Assembly: GCF_964340395.1 (NCBI RefSeq)
Contig: NC_135558.1
Span: 24,587,425-24,651,424 of the forward strand
Length of the DNA: 64,000 bases
From: Glandiceps talaboti
Lineage: Eukaryota; Hemichordata; Enteropneusta; Spengelidae
Direction of reading: 5' to 3'
Numbering within the stretch: the first letter of the stretch is position 1; each line of letters starts with the position of its first letter. The position numbers and the translations under genes were made by a program. Below the pieces are notes generated by a model. It was given only the letters and a program-made list of their open reading frames with translations, did no database searches and was not told the origin of the DNA. This document shows, piece by piece, positions 12,230 through 23,840 of the stretch.

Positions 12230-13063
12230 CAACATAGGATGGCTAGATTATTCTGATGGAAATTTAATAGTTATGAAAATTTTGTTTTGGTTACAACTTT
12301 AAATCTTCAAAAAATTATATATCTATCATTGCCCTGAACATGAAGTTGTGGCCTACTGGAAATATGCCAATAACTTATTAAAACTAAAAGCTACATCAAT
12401 AATAATTTCAGGAAAGGTGCGCTTTGGCATCGCAAATGTACGTACCTCATTATATTGAATTTGAAGAGTGTATTCTTGAGATATAGCCTAATTTACTGAA
12501 AACCATTAATTACGTAAATTACTCATTAATGTTCATGGGATGTTTACTCAATTCTAATCAATTCACTACCCTACGGAACATGTGTACTAAATTTAGTTTG
12601 AATTGAGCAAGTCATTTTTTAGAAAATGGTGATACAGTCGCACCACTTTAGACAACATTTCATGACCAGAAGCAATTCTTTTCTTTTTTGTGGCCTACAG
12701 AAATTATGCCAATATCTTATCAAAAATAAATGCTACATCGATAATATTTTCAAGACAGATGCGCTTAGGTATCGCAAATGTATGTACCAAGTCATATTGA
12801 ATTTGAAGCGTGCATTCTTGAGATATAGCCTAATTACCAAAAACCATTAATTACGTAAATTGCTCATTAATATTCATGGGATGTTTACCAAAACCTAATC
12901 AGTTTTTGCCATTACCCTATGGAACATGTCTACTAAATTTTGTTTGCAATGAGCCGGTCATTTTTTAGAAAATGGTGATACCGACACAGACACACACACA
13001 CAGACACACCCACAGACATTTCAACCCCTACATTGTAATACAAAACCTTCCTTATGGAAGGTA
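12230..13063 (-). mobile_element. Family-gamma repeat (hairpin-headed), minus strand
   Basis: Read on the minus strand it begins TTTTTACCTTCC-ATAA-GGAAGGT, a short hairpin after a T-run. A (GT)n/(GTCT)n microsatellite follows (12978-13020 on +), then the paired motifs CACCATTTTCTAAAAAATGA and TAATTAGGCTATATC in about two body repeats. Related body units occur at 26791-27560. I could not place a matching 3' inverted repeat, so the full structure is uncertain. No coding capacity. Confidence 0.5.
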
Positions 13064-13648
13064 AAAATGATATTCTAATTATTGCTGTAAGAAAGAATGT
13101 TGTAAACCACAGACCTCTTTACAGCACTGTCCGAAATGTACCTGCCAAGAGGGTATTTCCATATTTCTTTGCTTCAGCAGAAATATGTGCTCTGGCTTGC
13201 AAAAATGATGAGAACAGTACATCTTCTGCACATTATTACAAGAATATGTACATGTACATGATGTAAATGTTAATGTTTTCTTGTGACATTTTGGAAGTGC
13301 AAGCTACAGTTGTCCATGTTGTATGTGTATATGGAGTGCAGAAGAATGCCATGTGTACATGTACAGTGTACATGTAAACTGTTGTGTTTCTGAAATACAT
13401 GTACATGCACACAAGGAAAAGGTGCACCATAGTGGGCATAATTAATGATTTTATAAATGGGGCTACAAATGCAGAATAGCTGCACCAAATTCAATGAACC
13501 TTGCTACATCTACGCATCATACAAAGATGTACCGGACTGGGAGCATTTTCAGGTCATCTCTGGTGGTATTGAGCTTTACCTCTCAAACTACTGGGGATAG
13601 AATTTGGTTATAATTCTGAAAGTCTGTCTGCAAATTGTGAACATATAA
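13064..13648. other. No gene; TACATGTA-rich spacer
   Basis: The stretch holds several overlapping TACATGTA/GTACATGTAC palindromes (13250-13262, 13355-13375, 13397-13405). I found no domain in the overlapping frames on either strand. Confidence 0.4.
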
Positions 13649-14372
13649 TGTTCAGTTGTGCTATAGGCATGTCCGTCTGTCTGTCTGTCTGTGTGGGTGT
13701 GTGTGTGTGTGCGTGTCTGTAAACAACTTAAAGTAAAAAACTGCTGAACCGATTGCCATATTTGGTGGGTGGATTACGTTTAGTGTCTAGTTGGGAAATT
13801 GTTCAAATCAAAATGATTGCATCACAGGTGTGTGATTTGGGTAAAAAAATGTGATTTTTAGTAAAAAACTTGAACTCAGAAAGGTACTGGGCAGATTAGT
13901 TGGAAATTTGGTGGGAACATTCTTAGGGGTGTTTAGATTAAGAATTGTTCATGATATGATGATCCCACCAGTGATATGCAAATTGGGTCTAAAAATGTGT
14001 CTTTTTGGTCAAAAAACTTTAATTCCAAAACTACTGAGCAGATTGGGCTGAAAGTTAATGGGGATACATCTGGGGTGTATATATGAAGAAATATTAAGCA
14101 TATAATGATCTTATCAGTGATATGCAAATTAGGTGTAAAAATGTGAATTTTGGTCAGAAAACTTCTCAAACAGTACTTGGACAATGAGACTGATGGTGAT
14201 TTGGTGAGATGTTTCCAGGAGTGATCTTCTGCAGATTTTATTGAAAACATTTTGACACAATTGGTCCTACAAATCATGACCACGCCCATGACAACAACAA
14301 TCAAATAGCGGTATATTTTGGTCAAATAACAACATCATCTGGCAGGCAAGTGAGTAAACATTCCAAAAATGT
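13649..14372 (+). mobile_element. Family-alpha repeat, 5' part, abutting DIRS-1
   Basis: It starts TTCAGTTGTGCTATAGGCAT, a shortened version of the alpha 5' hairpin, followed by (CTGT)n/(GT)n, CTGAACCGATTGCC and the usual body. It runs to about 14372, where the sequence changes abruptly to DIRS gag coding sequence. The alpha body does not resume beyond the DIRS 3' end at 18909. Confidence 0.6.
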
Positions 14373-15259
14373 ATGCAAATGCGTGACAGCAGTGCTAGTA
14401 GTGACGTCACTAGCAGACGCCATTTTGACAGGACAAAAGGAACCCGCAAAAAAATTGGCGCACGGTCACCTGAACTGTCGAAGGGATTATATGAAATGTA
14501 TGACCCAGAAGTGAATGAATCAGCATGGAAGCTTAACAAAAACTTGCAACATTATTATGTGGATAAACACTTCTCAAAGTATATCAAGGACAAAACTTTG
14601 CAAGAAAATATATTGGAAGTGCATCCATTACCAGAGACTGAATCTCTTGAAGTCCGTAAAGTAGACGGATACATTGATACTCTGTTTCAAGCCAAGGGTA
14701 TTTCCAGTGAAAGAGGTATTGATAGATCAGTGTCAAGTTCAACAGAAAATACTGAACACAATGGCACCTCTCACCAAACTGTGGAGTGACTTGCATGTAG
14801 CAAAGACTGAGAGTGCCTCTCCTAGTTTGGATTTAGATGAGACACTGACATTACTAGATCAAAGTGTACTTTTAGTTGGCCAGGCTAATGTATCCTTGAA
14901 TTATCAACGCATATTGTCAGTCCTTACTAAAGTTGACAAAGGATGTGAAACGGTCCAGGACAATCCTGTCTAAGCACAATGACATCTTGCAAAAACCAGA
15001 TGAAAGTTTGTTTGGACACAAGTTTGAGAGGGTGATATCCAAGATAGCAAAATCTCGGAAGCGAGCCAGAGAACTAGCTAACGAATTAGGCCCCTCAACG
15101 TCATTTAAGAAGAAAAAGTTCCCCATGGCCAGGAAAGGCAACCAACCCTTTCGCCAAGGGCCCGCAAGAGGTGGACACAACTTTGGGGGCCGAGTTAGTT
15201 TCAACTCCTTCAGAAAACAAGGAGGGTCCCAACAGAAAAAAAACCAGGTACGTATCTAA
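14373..15259 (+). pseudogene. DIRS-1 gag-like protein, frameshifted
   Basis: Gag-like sequence runs through three frames: 14373-14789, then about 14750-14973 (MAPLTKLWSDLH, DQSVLLVGQANV), then 14933-15259 (DESLFGHKFERVISK). It ends in a basic, glycine/arginine-rich tail (ARKGNQPFRQGPARGG) suited to nucleic-acid binding. The phrases TKLW, SVLLLGQANV and LFGKKF are family signatures of DIRS gag as I know them. At least two frameshifts break it, and the true N-terminus may be missing. Confidence 0.75.
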
Positions 15260-15306
15260 CGGTAAGCGACTCTTGTTCACTAGAGAATCGTCTCGAGACG
15301 CAAAGC

Positions 15307-17201
15307 TTGCTAGCACAAAAAGTTGTGGACAGTCCCCCACCAAAAGTGCTGGAGGAAAATGTTCACCCTGTTATAAAACAACTAAAATTGTCCACCAGGG
15401 AGACAGAGAGTCCAGTCAAAGCTGGACGTATAAAAGAATTTGCAACAAATTGGCAAAGATTTACAAGGGACCCGTACATAATTTCAACAGTGAAGGGTCA
15501 CCAAATCGAATTCTCTTCTGTTCCAAAACAATAATGCCTCCCAAGGCAACCAAATTTCACAGAAAACGATTGTGCTCTTATAGATAAGGAAATAACAGAC
15601 ATGCTAAGCAAGCAAGCAATCGAGCCAACTGTCCGGGAACAGGGGGATTTTGTAAGCAATATCTTTTTGGTCCCCAAAAAAGATGGGGGCAATTGCCCAG
15701 TGATCAACCTCAAGTGCCTAAACAATTATGTTGCTTACAACCACTTCAAAATGGAAGGGTTACATATGTTAAAAGATCTCCTAATACCAGGGGATGTGCA
15801 AGGTAGACTTGAAGGATGCGTACTTTACAGTACCAGTAGCCACAAATTGCAAAAAATTTCTGAAGTTCCCTTGGAGGAACAAATTATACCAATTCACATG
15901 TCTGCCATTCAGCCTGGCTTCAGCCCCTCGGCTATTCACAAAGTTAATGAAACCAATTATAGCAACATTGCGACGTCTAGGCATGAGATTGATCATATAC
16001 CTGGACAATATCCTATTGTTAAACCAATCAAAGGAAAACCTGTTAAAAGACAAAGACACCCTGCTGTTCCTCCTCCAGCATCTAGGGTTTGTAGTAAATT
16101 GGAAGAAGTCCATTTTACTACCTTCACAGACAATAGAATTTCTAGGGTTCTCCATAAATTCTGTCGAAATGAAGATGTCTCTTCCAAGGGACAAGATAAC
16201 TCAAATTGTGAAACACTGTGCAAATCTAGTTCAGAAACAGACAGTGTCAGTGAGGGAATTGGCAAAGGTAATAGGGAAGATGACTGCTTCAATGGCAGCA
16301 GTAGTACCTGCCCGATTACAGTGCAGATTCCTTCAGATGGCCAAAACAAAAACCCTGATAAGCTTCATGTCCTACGAGGCACAAGTTTTCCTAACAAAGG
16401 AGTGCAAGGAGGAACTGCAGTGGTGGATAGACCACTTGAGAGACAGCAATGGGAAGACCCTGATCAGTCCCTTTCCCCACATTATAATAGACACCGATGC
16501 ATCAAAAATGGGGTGGGGGGGGCAACATGCAACATGGGAAGGACAGGAGGCCCATGGTCTGTCCAAGAACAGAGCCATCACATAAACTATCTGGAACTCC
16601 TTGCAGCAAACTTTGCTGTAAGAACTTTCACAAAGGGAAAGCAAAACATTCATGTGCACCTAAGGATGGACAATCGTACGGCAGTGGCATACATCATGAA
16701 AATGGAGGGACCAAGTCACAAGTTCTGGTGAAGTTATCGAAAGAGATCTGGCAATACTGCCTGATAAACGACATTCAACTCGGTGCAGAATATCTCCCGG
16801 GGGTAGACAATGTTGTAGCAGACTGGGAGTCACGTCATGTGACAGATTCCAGCAATTGGCAACTAAACCCAAACATATTTCAAATAGTGGACAATCTGAT
16901 GGGGAAATTAGATGTAGATCTATTCGCATCCAGACTGAATCACCAGGTAAACAAGTATGTGTCATGGAAAACAGACCCAGGGGCTATAGCAACAGATGCG
17001 CTGCAGATCAGTTGGTTGCACATGAACGGTTATGAGTTCCCTCCATTTGCACTAATAATGAGGTGCCTGTCCAAGATCAGGCAGGAAGGGGCAACGGTTG
17101 TCATGGTAACTCCAACATGGCACACCCAGGCATGGTTTCCCTTGATAGTGGAAATGTCCATCGAACTCCCAATTCTCCTACCAGGGTTCCCCAAACTCTA
17201 G
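15307..17201 (+). pseudogene. DIRS-1 reverse transcriptase/RNase H, frameshifted, active site altered
   Basis: The RT starts in one frame (FATNWQRFTRDP), is stopped near 15534, and resumes in the same frame at 15601 (NIFLVPKKDGG, VINLKCLNNYV). It shifts near 15795 (KVDLKDAYFTVPVA, LPFSLASAPRLFTK). The YxDD motif reads YLDN (LIIYLDNILLL), losing the second catalytic aspartate. RNase H follows (IIIDTDASKMGWGG, then NYLELLAANFAV after another shift, MDNRTAVAYI). Its tail is TPTWHTQAWFPL in a further frame. With four or more lesions it cannot make an active enzyme. The same WxTQ(S/A)WF tail occurs in DIRS-2. Confidence 0.88.
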
Positions 17202-18289
17202 GTGTCACCACTCCAGCTAGTCCATCTGCTATTAAAGACCGGAACACTGAAATTAGCGGCTTGGAAGGTTTCCGGAAATCCCTCACTTCAGAGGGAATTT
17301 CGGAAGAAACTGCCAAGCTTATGTCAAATGCATGGCATCATGGAACATCAACATCTTATAACTCCTCCTGGAGAAAATGGAGTAGCTGGAGTAGTAGACA
17401 ACAAATTAATCCATTTCAGGCCTCTTTGGGGGATATCCTGAATTTCCTAACTTACCTGTTCAGTGAGGGATACGAGTATAGATCCATAAATACTTACAGA
17501 TCAACCTTATCAGCATTTCACCCATCTATTGATGGTTTCAGGGTTGGACAACACCCAAAGGTCAAAACTATGCTGCAAGCTGTATTTAATCAAAGACCAC
17601 CTCAACCTAGATATTCAGGTACTTGGGATGTGGATCAGGTTCTCAAACATTTGAAAGTGGGTGGGAACCCAAAACTAAACATGAAGGACCTGTCACTGAA
17701 ACTTTGCATGCTTATGGCCTTGACCAGTGCAGGAAGACAATCAGAACTCAAAAACTTACAAGTGTCAAATATGGTTGATTCAGGCGACACCATAACATTC
17801 AATCTGGCAAAGCTCACAAAGTCATCAGATTACATGTTTACTAAATCAAACCGTAGTACCCCTTTGGGTCAAATTACATTTACTAGCTATCCTCGCATTA
17901 AGTCACTTTGCGTAATTTCATGTCTGAAGACATACCTTGACAAAACCAAAACATGGCGTCAGATATCTGATGGAATCAACAGAGAACAGCTGTTTTTAAG
18001 TCATGTCAGACGACATAAACCAGTGTCATGTAGTACACTAGCAAGGTGGCTAAAAACTGTTATGAATAGAGCAGGAATTGATACAGGTATCTTCAAGGCT
18101 CACTCAACTAGATCTGCTTCTACATCGAAGGCCAAAGGTCAAGGGGTTTCAATGAATGAAATCCTTTCTAGAGCAAACTGGTCAAAATCATCTACATTTA
18201 GAAGGTTCTACTTGAGGGAATCGCAGGCAAAAGGTTCAAACGCACAAACAGCCGCTTTCACCAAGGCTGTCTTGACTGTTTGCAAATAG
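17132..18289 (+). CDS. DIRS-1 tyrosine recombinase, intact frame
   Basis: This open frame of about 385 codons (first in-frame ATG at 17132, open upstream to 17063) encodes a phage-integrase-fold recombinase that would insert the circular DNA intermediate without target duplication. The N-terminal core-binding part includes YNSSWRKWSSW and INTYRSTLSAF. The catalytic domain shows the first Arg in TSAGRQSEL, the HxxR box in AHSTRSAS, a Trp in SRANWSKSS, and the nucleophile Tyr in RRFYLRE. All key residues are present. The frame overlaps the RNase H end, as usual in DIRS. Its intactness beside a decayed RT suggests either recent decay of RT or chance. Confidence 0.88.
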   Translation: MVSLDSGNVHRTPNSPTRVPQTLGVTTPASPSAIKDRNTEISGLEGFRKSLTSEGISEETAKLMSNAWHHGTSTSYNSSWRKWSSWSSRQQINPFQASLGDILNFLTYLFSEGYEYRSINTYRSTLSAFHPSIDGFRVGQHPKVKTMLQAVFNQRPPQPRYSGTWDVDQVLKHLKVGGNPKLNMKDLSLKLCMLMALTSAGRQSELKNLQVSNMVDSGDTITFNLAKLTKSSDYMFTKSNRSTPLGQITFTSYPRIKSLCVISCLKTYLDKTKTWRQISDGINREQLFLSHVRRHKPVSCSTLARWLKTVMNRAGIDTGIFKAHSTRSASTSKAKGQGVSMNEILSRANWSKSSTFRRFYLRESQAKGSNAQTAAFTKAVLTVCK

Positions 18290-18302
18290 TAAGTGTAGCT
18301 TT

Positions 18303-18909
18303 AAACATGCATATGTTATATCTTAACGAGGTTTTGTGAAATGGAATTGGAGATTTCATAAGCACACTGAAGGTGTGTGAAATGGAATCCTAATTCCATG
18401 AATAAAACCGAGTTAAGATATAACAGTTCCCACCCGTCCCATCCAGGGTGAGATGTGTAGTTTATCCAATAACCTTCAGGTATATATATATATTATACTG
18501 AACTATTGTGGTTTATTCCTTCCAGATTTTGAGTACACTGTTGGAATAAGAAGTTTTCAAGTTTCAGAAGACTGTTGCAGGACTGCGTTTACTTGGCAGG
18601 ACTTGTTTGCTTTGGTGTTACTAGTTACAAAGTTTTATACCTCTGATTGAAAAAAGAAAAAGAAAAAAAAAGGAATCTTAATAAAAAAGAAGAATTTAAA
18701 GTTAATTTCAACTGTATTCTTGTTGGTGCATCATTTTGTCGAAGGATGAGAGCTACTGAGCATGTGCAGTTGTTATTTTGAATGGCTGATGATAGAGGGC
18801 GCTCTTGTCATTTCTGGAGAAATGCATATGTTATATCTTAACTCGGTTTTATTCATGGAATTAGGATTCCATTTCACACACCTTCAGTGTGCTTATGAAA
18901 TCTCCAATT
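18303..18909 (+). repeat. DIRS-1 internal complementary region and right terminal repeat
   Basis: Bases 18345-18424 and 18830-18909 are perfect 80-bp inverted copies separated by 405 bp. The 19 bp GCATATGTTATATCTTAAC also precede the left arm directly (from 18309). In DIRS biology the internal complementary region pairs with the outer ends to template a circle. The right arm is therefore the outer right end and the left arm is half of the internal complementary region. The 405-bp interior includes an A-rich stretch at 18647-18700. Confidence 0.8.
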
Positions 18910-19278
18910 ATTTGACATACATGTAAGTGGTTCAATATTAATACCACAGGTGAATTATTTGACATACGTGTAAGTGGTTCAATATCAAAACCACAGGTGA
19001 ATTATTTGACATACAAGTAGGTGGTTCAATATTAAAACCACAGGTGAATTATTTGACATACATGTAAGTGGTTCAATATTAAAACCACAGGTGAATTATT
19101 TGACATACAAGTAGGTGGTTCAATATTAATAACACAGGTGAATTATTTGACATTCATGTAAGTGGTTCAATACTAAAACCACAGGTGAATTATTTGACAT
19201 ACAAGTAGGTGGTTCAATATTAATAACACAGGTGAATTATTTGACATACAAGCAAGTAGTTCAATATTAAAACCACAG
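18910..19278. repeat. 47-bp minisatellite, 8 copies
   Basis: The unit is AATTATTTGACATACATG - TAAGTGGTTCAATATTAA - TACCACAGGTG, with ATGTAAGTGG/AAGTAGGTGG variants alternating. It begins immediately at the DIRS-1 right end; the first unit shares AATT with the terminal arm. Non-coding. Confidence 0.9.
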
Positions 19279-19649
19279 GTTACAACACATTAATCCAAAG
19301 TGATCTTGTAACAAAAAACACAACAACACATTTATCAACAGTGATGCTGTGACTAAAGAAACACAGCAACATATACAAATCGATGTACCAGCCACTATAC
19401 TATGTAAATAATATTTGTGGACAAAAGATTGACACCCATGATCAAATGAAAGTGGCAGATTTAATATTGATAATTGTGCAAACCATAATATTTGATTATT
19501 ATTCAACCAACAAGGTGACAGTTGGAAGGCTTTTGTGTTACTCATTTACAACAGATGTTACCATTGTTATTGCACAATTTGTCACCTTTTTGTCTCATTT
19601 GAATTGTATCAAACAATTGACACAATTTTTTTTTGGGGGGGATAGGTAT

Positions 19650-19717
<68 letters not shown>

Positions 19718-20134
19718 TTCTATATATACTATTATTTTGCCGTCACCTATATCTTCCAATTTGACAGGTTTAGATCAGTCTGAACAGTGACCCAATTGTA
19801 AAATATGAAATTATTTAAATTGATTTCCTGTGCATGTTATACTTCCAGCTGTTCAGAATTAAATGAGACTATAAAAAGACAGGTATTAAACACAGGGTAC
19901 TTTGTTGTGGTATAAAGCTACAGGAAGTATGTAATACTGCCCTCTGAACGATGGTAATTTATTTTGGTAAACATGGTACATTGTTTCTGTACAAATCTAC
20001 AGGTACTGGTACTATCTAATACTGCCCTCTGGTGAGCATTTTTTGTAAACACAGGGTACAGTCATGTTCAGGATGCATCCTGTTAGCAACCTGTTAGGTA
20101 GCATTTTCTGTGAAATGGCTAACGGTTCTGTTTC
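19279..20134. other. No gene; (TA)n tract and 76-bp tandem duplication
   Basis: A (TA)n microsatellite occupies about 19646-19732, after a T/G homopolymer. A degenerate tandem duplication built on ACAGGGTAC..TAATACTGCCCTCTG lies at about 19893-20060. No exon is recognised. Confidence 0.55.
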
Positions 20135-21017
20135 TAGCACAACTGAACTGAAGGTTCAGAAGTGCTATAGGCATGGCAAAGTGCCTGTCTGTCTGTCCAT
20201 CTGTGAGTGTGTGTGTGTGTGTGTGTGTGTAAATGACTTAAAGTCAAAAACTGCTGGACCGATTGCTTTGATATTTGGTGGTCATGTTACTCCTGGTGTC
20301 TAGTTGGGAAATTGTTCAAATGAAAACGATTGCATCAGAGATGTTGGTTGTGCAACTTGTGGGTCAAAAAATGTGATTTTTGGTCAAAAAACTTAAACTC
20401 CAAAACTACTGGGCAGATTGGCATGAAATTTGATGGGGACATTCTTAGATGTGGGTAAATTAGGATTTGTTCATGACATGATGATTCCCCTGGTAATATG
20501 CAAATTAGGGCTAAAAATGTGTCTTTTTGGTCAAAAACCTATAATTCCAAAACTACTCAACAAATTGGGCTGAAATTTAACAGGGATGCGACTGTGTGTT
20601 TATAGATGAAGAAATAGTAAGCATATAATAATCTCATCAGTAATATTCAAATTAGGTGTAAAAATGTGAATTTTGGTCAAAAATTTCTCTCTCAAAAAGT
20701 ACTTGGTCAATGAGACTGAAACGTGGTGAGCTGTTTCTAGAAGTGTTTTTCTGCAGATTTTCTTCAAAATATTTTGATACAATTGGCCCTAGCAACAATG
20801 ACCACGCCCTTGGCAACAACCGAAAGGCAGTATATTTTGCTCAAATAACAACATCTGGTAGGCAAATCAGTAAACATTCAAAAAAAGTATGCAAATATCC
20901 CTAGCAACCATGACCATGCCCATATTATTATTATTATTATATATTATATTCTTTATTTCAGGCCATTAAAAAAGTCCCATACAACCACAAAAAAATAAAA
21001 ATACTATAGAAAAAAAA

Positions 21018-23822
21018 CTAATTATACAATACAAGTCGGTAATTTTTCCAGAAACTGGAGTAAAAATAATTGTCGGAGAGAATACACGTCTTAATTATTT
21101 CATTGTGACTCTCGTGTAGCCGTTCACCAAATTTGAACAACAAGTTGCGTTGTAATGAGGTAAAATTAAAAATATTCCTGCTGACACAATTGTTACTTAT
21201 GCTAACTGCCCCTCTAAGGCCAAAAACTATTCGCAACGTGTTGTTATATGCTACCTGTATTTTACGAAGCATCGTGTTGCTATAACTACACCAAACTTGT
21301 AAACAGTAAACACTATATAAAAAACTCCTAAAAAGTGTACATTTCACACGCTCCGAGCAATGAACAAAATTTCTGACAATAATATTTGCCCTCGCATACA
21401 TAGCTCTAAGTTGTCTCTGCATATCTGCTTCATCGCACCCATTGGAGGTCACTATGTATCCAATATATTTTTTAACTGTAACAAAATTCAACTGTTTGCC
21501 ATATAAATAAACAGAAGGCATTCTGGTTGGTTTCCATTGCCTAGGAAAAAATGACACACATTCTGTTTTTGTTGTATGGAACAGAATATCGTGTTCCATG
21601 CCAAATTGCTCACATATCTTAATTAGTTTCTGTAACGACTTAATCGAAGGCGAAATCAATACAATGTCATCTGCATAAAGCAAATGGTTCAAAATCTTGC
21701 CAGCTATGTGACACCCGACTCCCGCCAACTTCAGCCTTTTGGTAAGATTTTTGATGTAGACTGCAAATAACTTTGGAGAGATTATGCTTCCCTGGCGTAC
21801 CCCATTAATGACTTTAAAATGGTTAGATTCCGTAGAACCCCAACGTACAAAAAACAGCTGAGCATGATACCAGTACTGAAGGATGCGAACAATAAACAGT
21901 GGCGTTTCACTATCAATCAGTTTCCTAAACAGAGTCCAATGGTTAACCCTATCAAATGCTTTCCTCGCATCCAAGAAACAAGAGAAAACTGGGGAATTGT
22001 GTCTTTTGTAAAAATCAACAATCTCTTTGAGTACAAAAATGCACATGTCAGTGGAATGGTTCTTTTTGAACCCGAATTGAAAATCACTAGTCACAATATA
22101 CTTCTCAATGCGACTCAAAATGCACATTTCAAATAATTTAGAAGCTGTTGTAACTATAGCGACTGGTCTATAATTATCTACTGAAGTGAGATCCTTAGCT
22201 TTATCCTTTACTATTGGCACAATTGTGGCATCCATAAAACTATTCGGAAGCCATCCATGGACAAAGAATGCAGTAAAACACATACTGAGCAAGTCAAAGA
22301 CGAACGGGTTTGCATAAATGAGGTGTTCAGACATTATGCCATCCCTCCCCATAGCTTTTCCTTCTTCTAGATTAAAAGCTGCCTCTTTAAGTTCATTAGG
22401 CGTAACGGTCATTTCGCAATCAAACTCGATATTAGACAGAGTTGACTGAACAAATTCCTTATTCTGACTGTTAGAAACAGAATTAAGTAAACTCTCATAA
22501 TGTGTTTTCCACATACTAGCAATATCCCTATAGCCTGTACAACCACCAACTGTACTAGGTAAAGGACAGTTAGTGGCTCCAGAGCAAGCCCTTACGGAAT
22601 TCCAAAATTTCCGAGAATTATTCTGTACAAGGTTGTTAGCCATAGCATCTGCCTTAGCCTTATTCTCCCTCCGCTTACAAGTCCTAAATGCTAGCTTGAA
22701 TTTGGCTCGCGTTGTACGCATCAACTCCCAGAGGGGACCTGAACGGGGTTTACCATAAACCACCCATATCTTAAACGCATCCCGTGCACTATCATGTAGA
22801 TCGCGTAAGTAATCATTCCAACCCGGCACTTCACGAAAATTATTCATATTTGAGTGTGGAATGCTATTTTCAGCAGCCTGCTTCAAGGCACTAATTACTT
22901 CCGAATAAAACAAATTCAAATCGGCAAGGTGGTCGCTGTTGGTACAATTTGGATCCAGACATTTAAGGGTATTACATGGAATGCAAACGTTGCTAAGTAA
23001 TTCTCCTGTCATAAGCTGATAACTTGTCAAATTGTCATACTTTGCTCTCTGCCAATTCGGCCTAGCATTGATGCCATTTTGAGAATCAGAAGCGAAACGA
23101 GTTAAACCTGATGTTTCAATACTAACACCGATGGGGAAATGATCAGACGAGATAAAATCATGAAAAATCTCTACATTACAAATGGCTTTGTGCACAGAGT
23201 GGGTACTAAGACAGTGATCTAACCAATGTGTATTCCCATGGGCTTCACTATAAAACGTAAAATTGTCTTTGTTCCTACCCAAAATATCGATATCAGAAAT
23301 AAACAAATTGTTCTCTCTACAATGTTGCTCTAATTCATTCCCAAACAGTGATCCCAAATCGGCATTAAAGTCCCCAAGAATTACTGTATTAACGGTTTCA
23401 ACTTCCTGAATGATACTATTAATCTTAGCCAAATAACGCGAATATTCATTGTAGTTCTCTCTAGAACATGTCGGTAAATAGACACAAAGTATAAATATAG
23501 TCGCAGAATCTGTGGTTAATTCAAGTCCAATAAGTCTAGTGTCATTGAAGTCTTTAATCTTAATACTTTTTCCAAGCGACTTTCTCCACATGACTGCTAC
23601 CCCGCCGTAGGGACGACCTATTCGTATGCCAAGCTCATTGTTCATAGCCGATACACCACATGCACTAAAGTCTCTGTGTATATTAGAAACTAAACCGAGC
23701 TCGGATTTCGTAAGCCAGTGTTCTTGTAACAAAATAATGTCATTCTTATCGCATAGACTTTGAATTACGTCAATGGACGATTTAAACCCACGACAGTTAT
23801 AAGAAATTAAATTTAAAACCAT
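21018..23822 (-). CDS. LINE ORF2: APE endonuclease plus reverse transcriptase
   Basis: The 934-codon frame is uninterrupted. The N-terminal AP-endonuclease-like domain shows ISYNCRG at the start, LLQEHWL, VILGDFNAD near residue 150 and SSDHFPIG near 224. The RT spans about residues 470-770, with DNYRPVAIV, FQFGFKKNHST, FLDARKAFDRVNH, GVRQGSIISP and the catalytic LLYADDIVL near 716. The C-terminus is short and lacks an RNase H. It nicks target DNA and copies element RNA by target-primed reverse transcription. The start ATG lies 18 bp after the ORF1 stop, suggesting reinitiation. All catalytic motifs look intact. Confidence 0.93.
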   Translation of the reverse strand: MVLNLISYNCRGFKSSIDVIQSLCDKNDIILLQEHWLTKSELGLVSNIHRDFSACGVSAMNNELGIRIGRPYGGVAVMWRKSLGKSIKIKDFNDTRLIGLELTTDSATIFILCVYLPTCSRENYNEYSRYLAKINSIIQEVETVNTVILGDFNADLGSLFGNELEQHCRENNLFISDIDILGRNKDNFTFYSEAHGNTHWLDHCLSTHSVHKAICNVEIFHDFISSDHFPIGVSIETSGLTRFASDSQNGINARPNWQRAKYDNLTSYQLMTGELLSNVCIPCNTLKCLDPNCTNSDHLADLNLFYSEVISALKQAAENSIPHSNMNNFREVPGWNDYLRDLHDSARDAFKIWVVYGKPRSGPLWELMRTTRAKFKLAFRTCKRRENKAKADAMANNLVQNNSRKFWNSVRACSGATNCPLPSTVGGCTGYRDIASMWKTHYESLLNSVSNSQNKEFVQSTLSNIEFDCEMTVTPNELKEAAFNLEEGKAMGRDGIMSEHLIYANPFVFDLLSMCFTAFFVHGWLPNSFMDATIVPIVKDKAKDLTSVDNYRPVAIVTTASKLFEMCILSRIEKYIVTSDFQFGFKKNHSTDMCIFVLKEIVDFYKRHNSPVFSCFLDARKAFDRVNHWTLFRKLIDSETPLFIVRILQYWYHAQLFFVRWGSTESNHFKVINGVRQGSIISPKLFAVYIKNLTKRLKLAGVGCHIAGKILNHLLYADDIVLISPSIKSLQKLIKICEQFGMEHDILFHTTKTECVSFFPRQWKPTRMPSVYLYGKQLNFVTVKKYIGYIVTSNGCDEADMQRQLRAMYARANIIVRNFVHCSERVKCTLFRSFLYSVYCLQVWCSYSNTMLRKIQVAYNNTLRIVFGLRGAVSISNNCVSRNIFNFTSLQRNLLFKFGERLHESHNEIIKTCILSDNYFYSSFWKNYRLVLYN

Positions 23823-23840
23823 ACAATAGGTTAAAAAATT

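Larger units (their letters stand above)
14373..18909 (+). mobile_element. DIRS-like tyrosine-recombinase retrotransposon (DIRS-1), 5'-truncated
   Basis: Gag-like, reverse transcriptase/RNase H and tyrosine recombinase regions follow in the order typical of DIRS elements, all on the + strand with overlapping frames. The 3' region holds an internal complementary region (about 18303-18424). Its last 80 bp are the perfect inverse of the outer right end (18830-18909). The expected left terminal repeat, complementary to about 18303-18344, is not found near 14373, so the left end appears lost. Frameshifts in gag and RT and a mutated RT active site make it non-autonomous, although the recombinase frame is intact. 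Confidence 0.88.

Noticed and set aside
13236-13494. Minus-strand frames rich in His/Met/Tyr
   Set aside because: They follow TACATGTA palindromes; no domain and no conserved pattern.
15171-16349. Additional frames overlapping the DIRS-1 pol region on both strands
   Set aside because: Shadows of the RT/RNase H reading; no independent signature.
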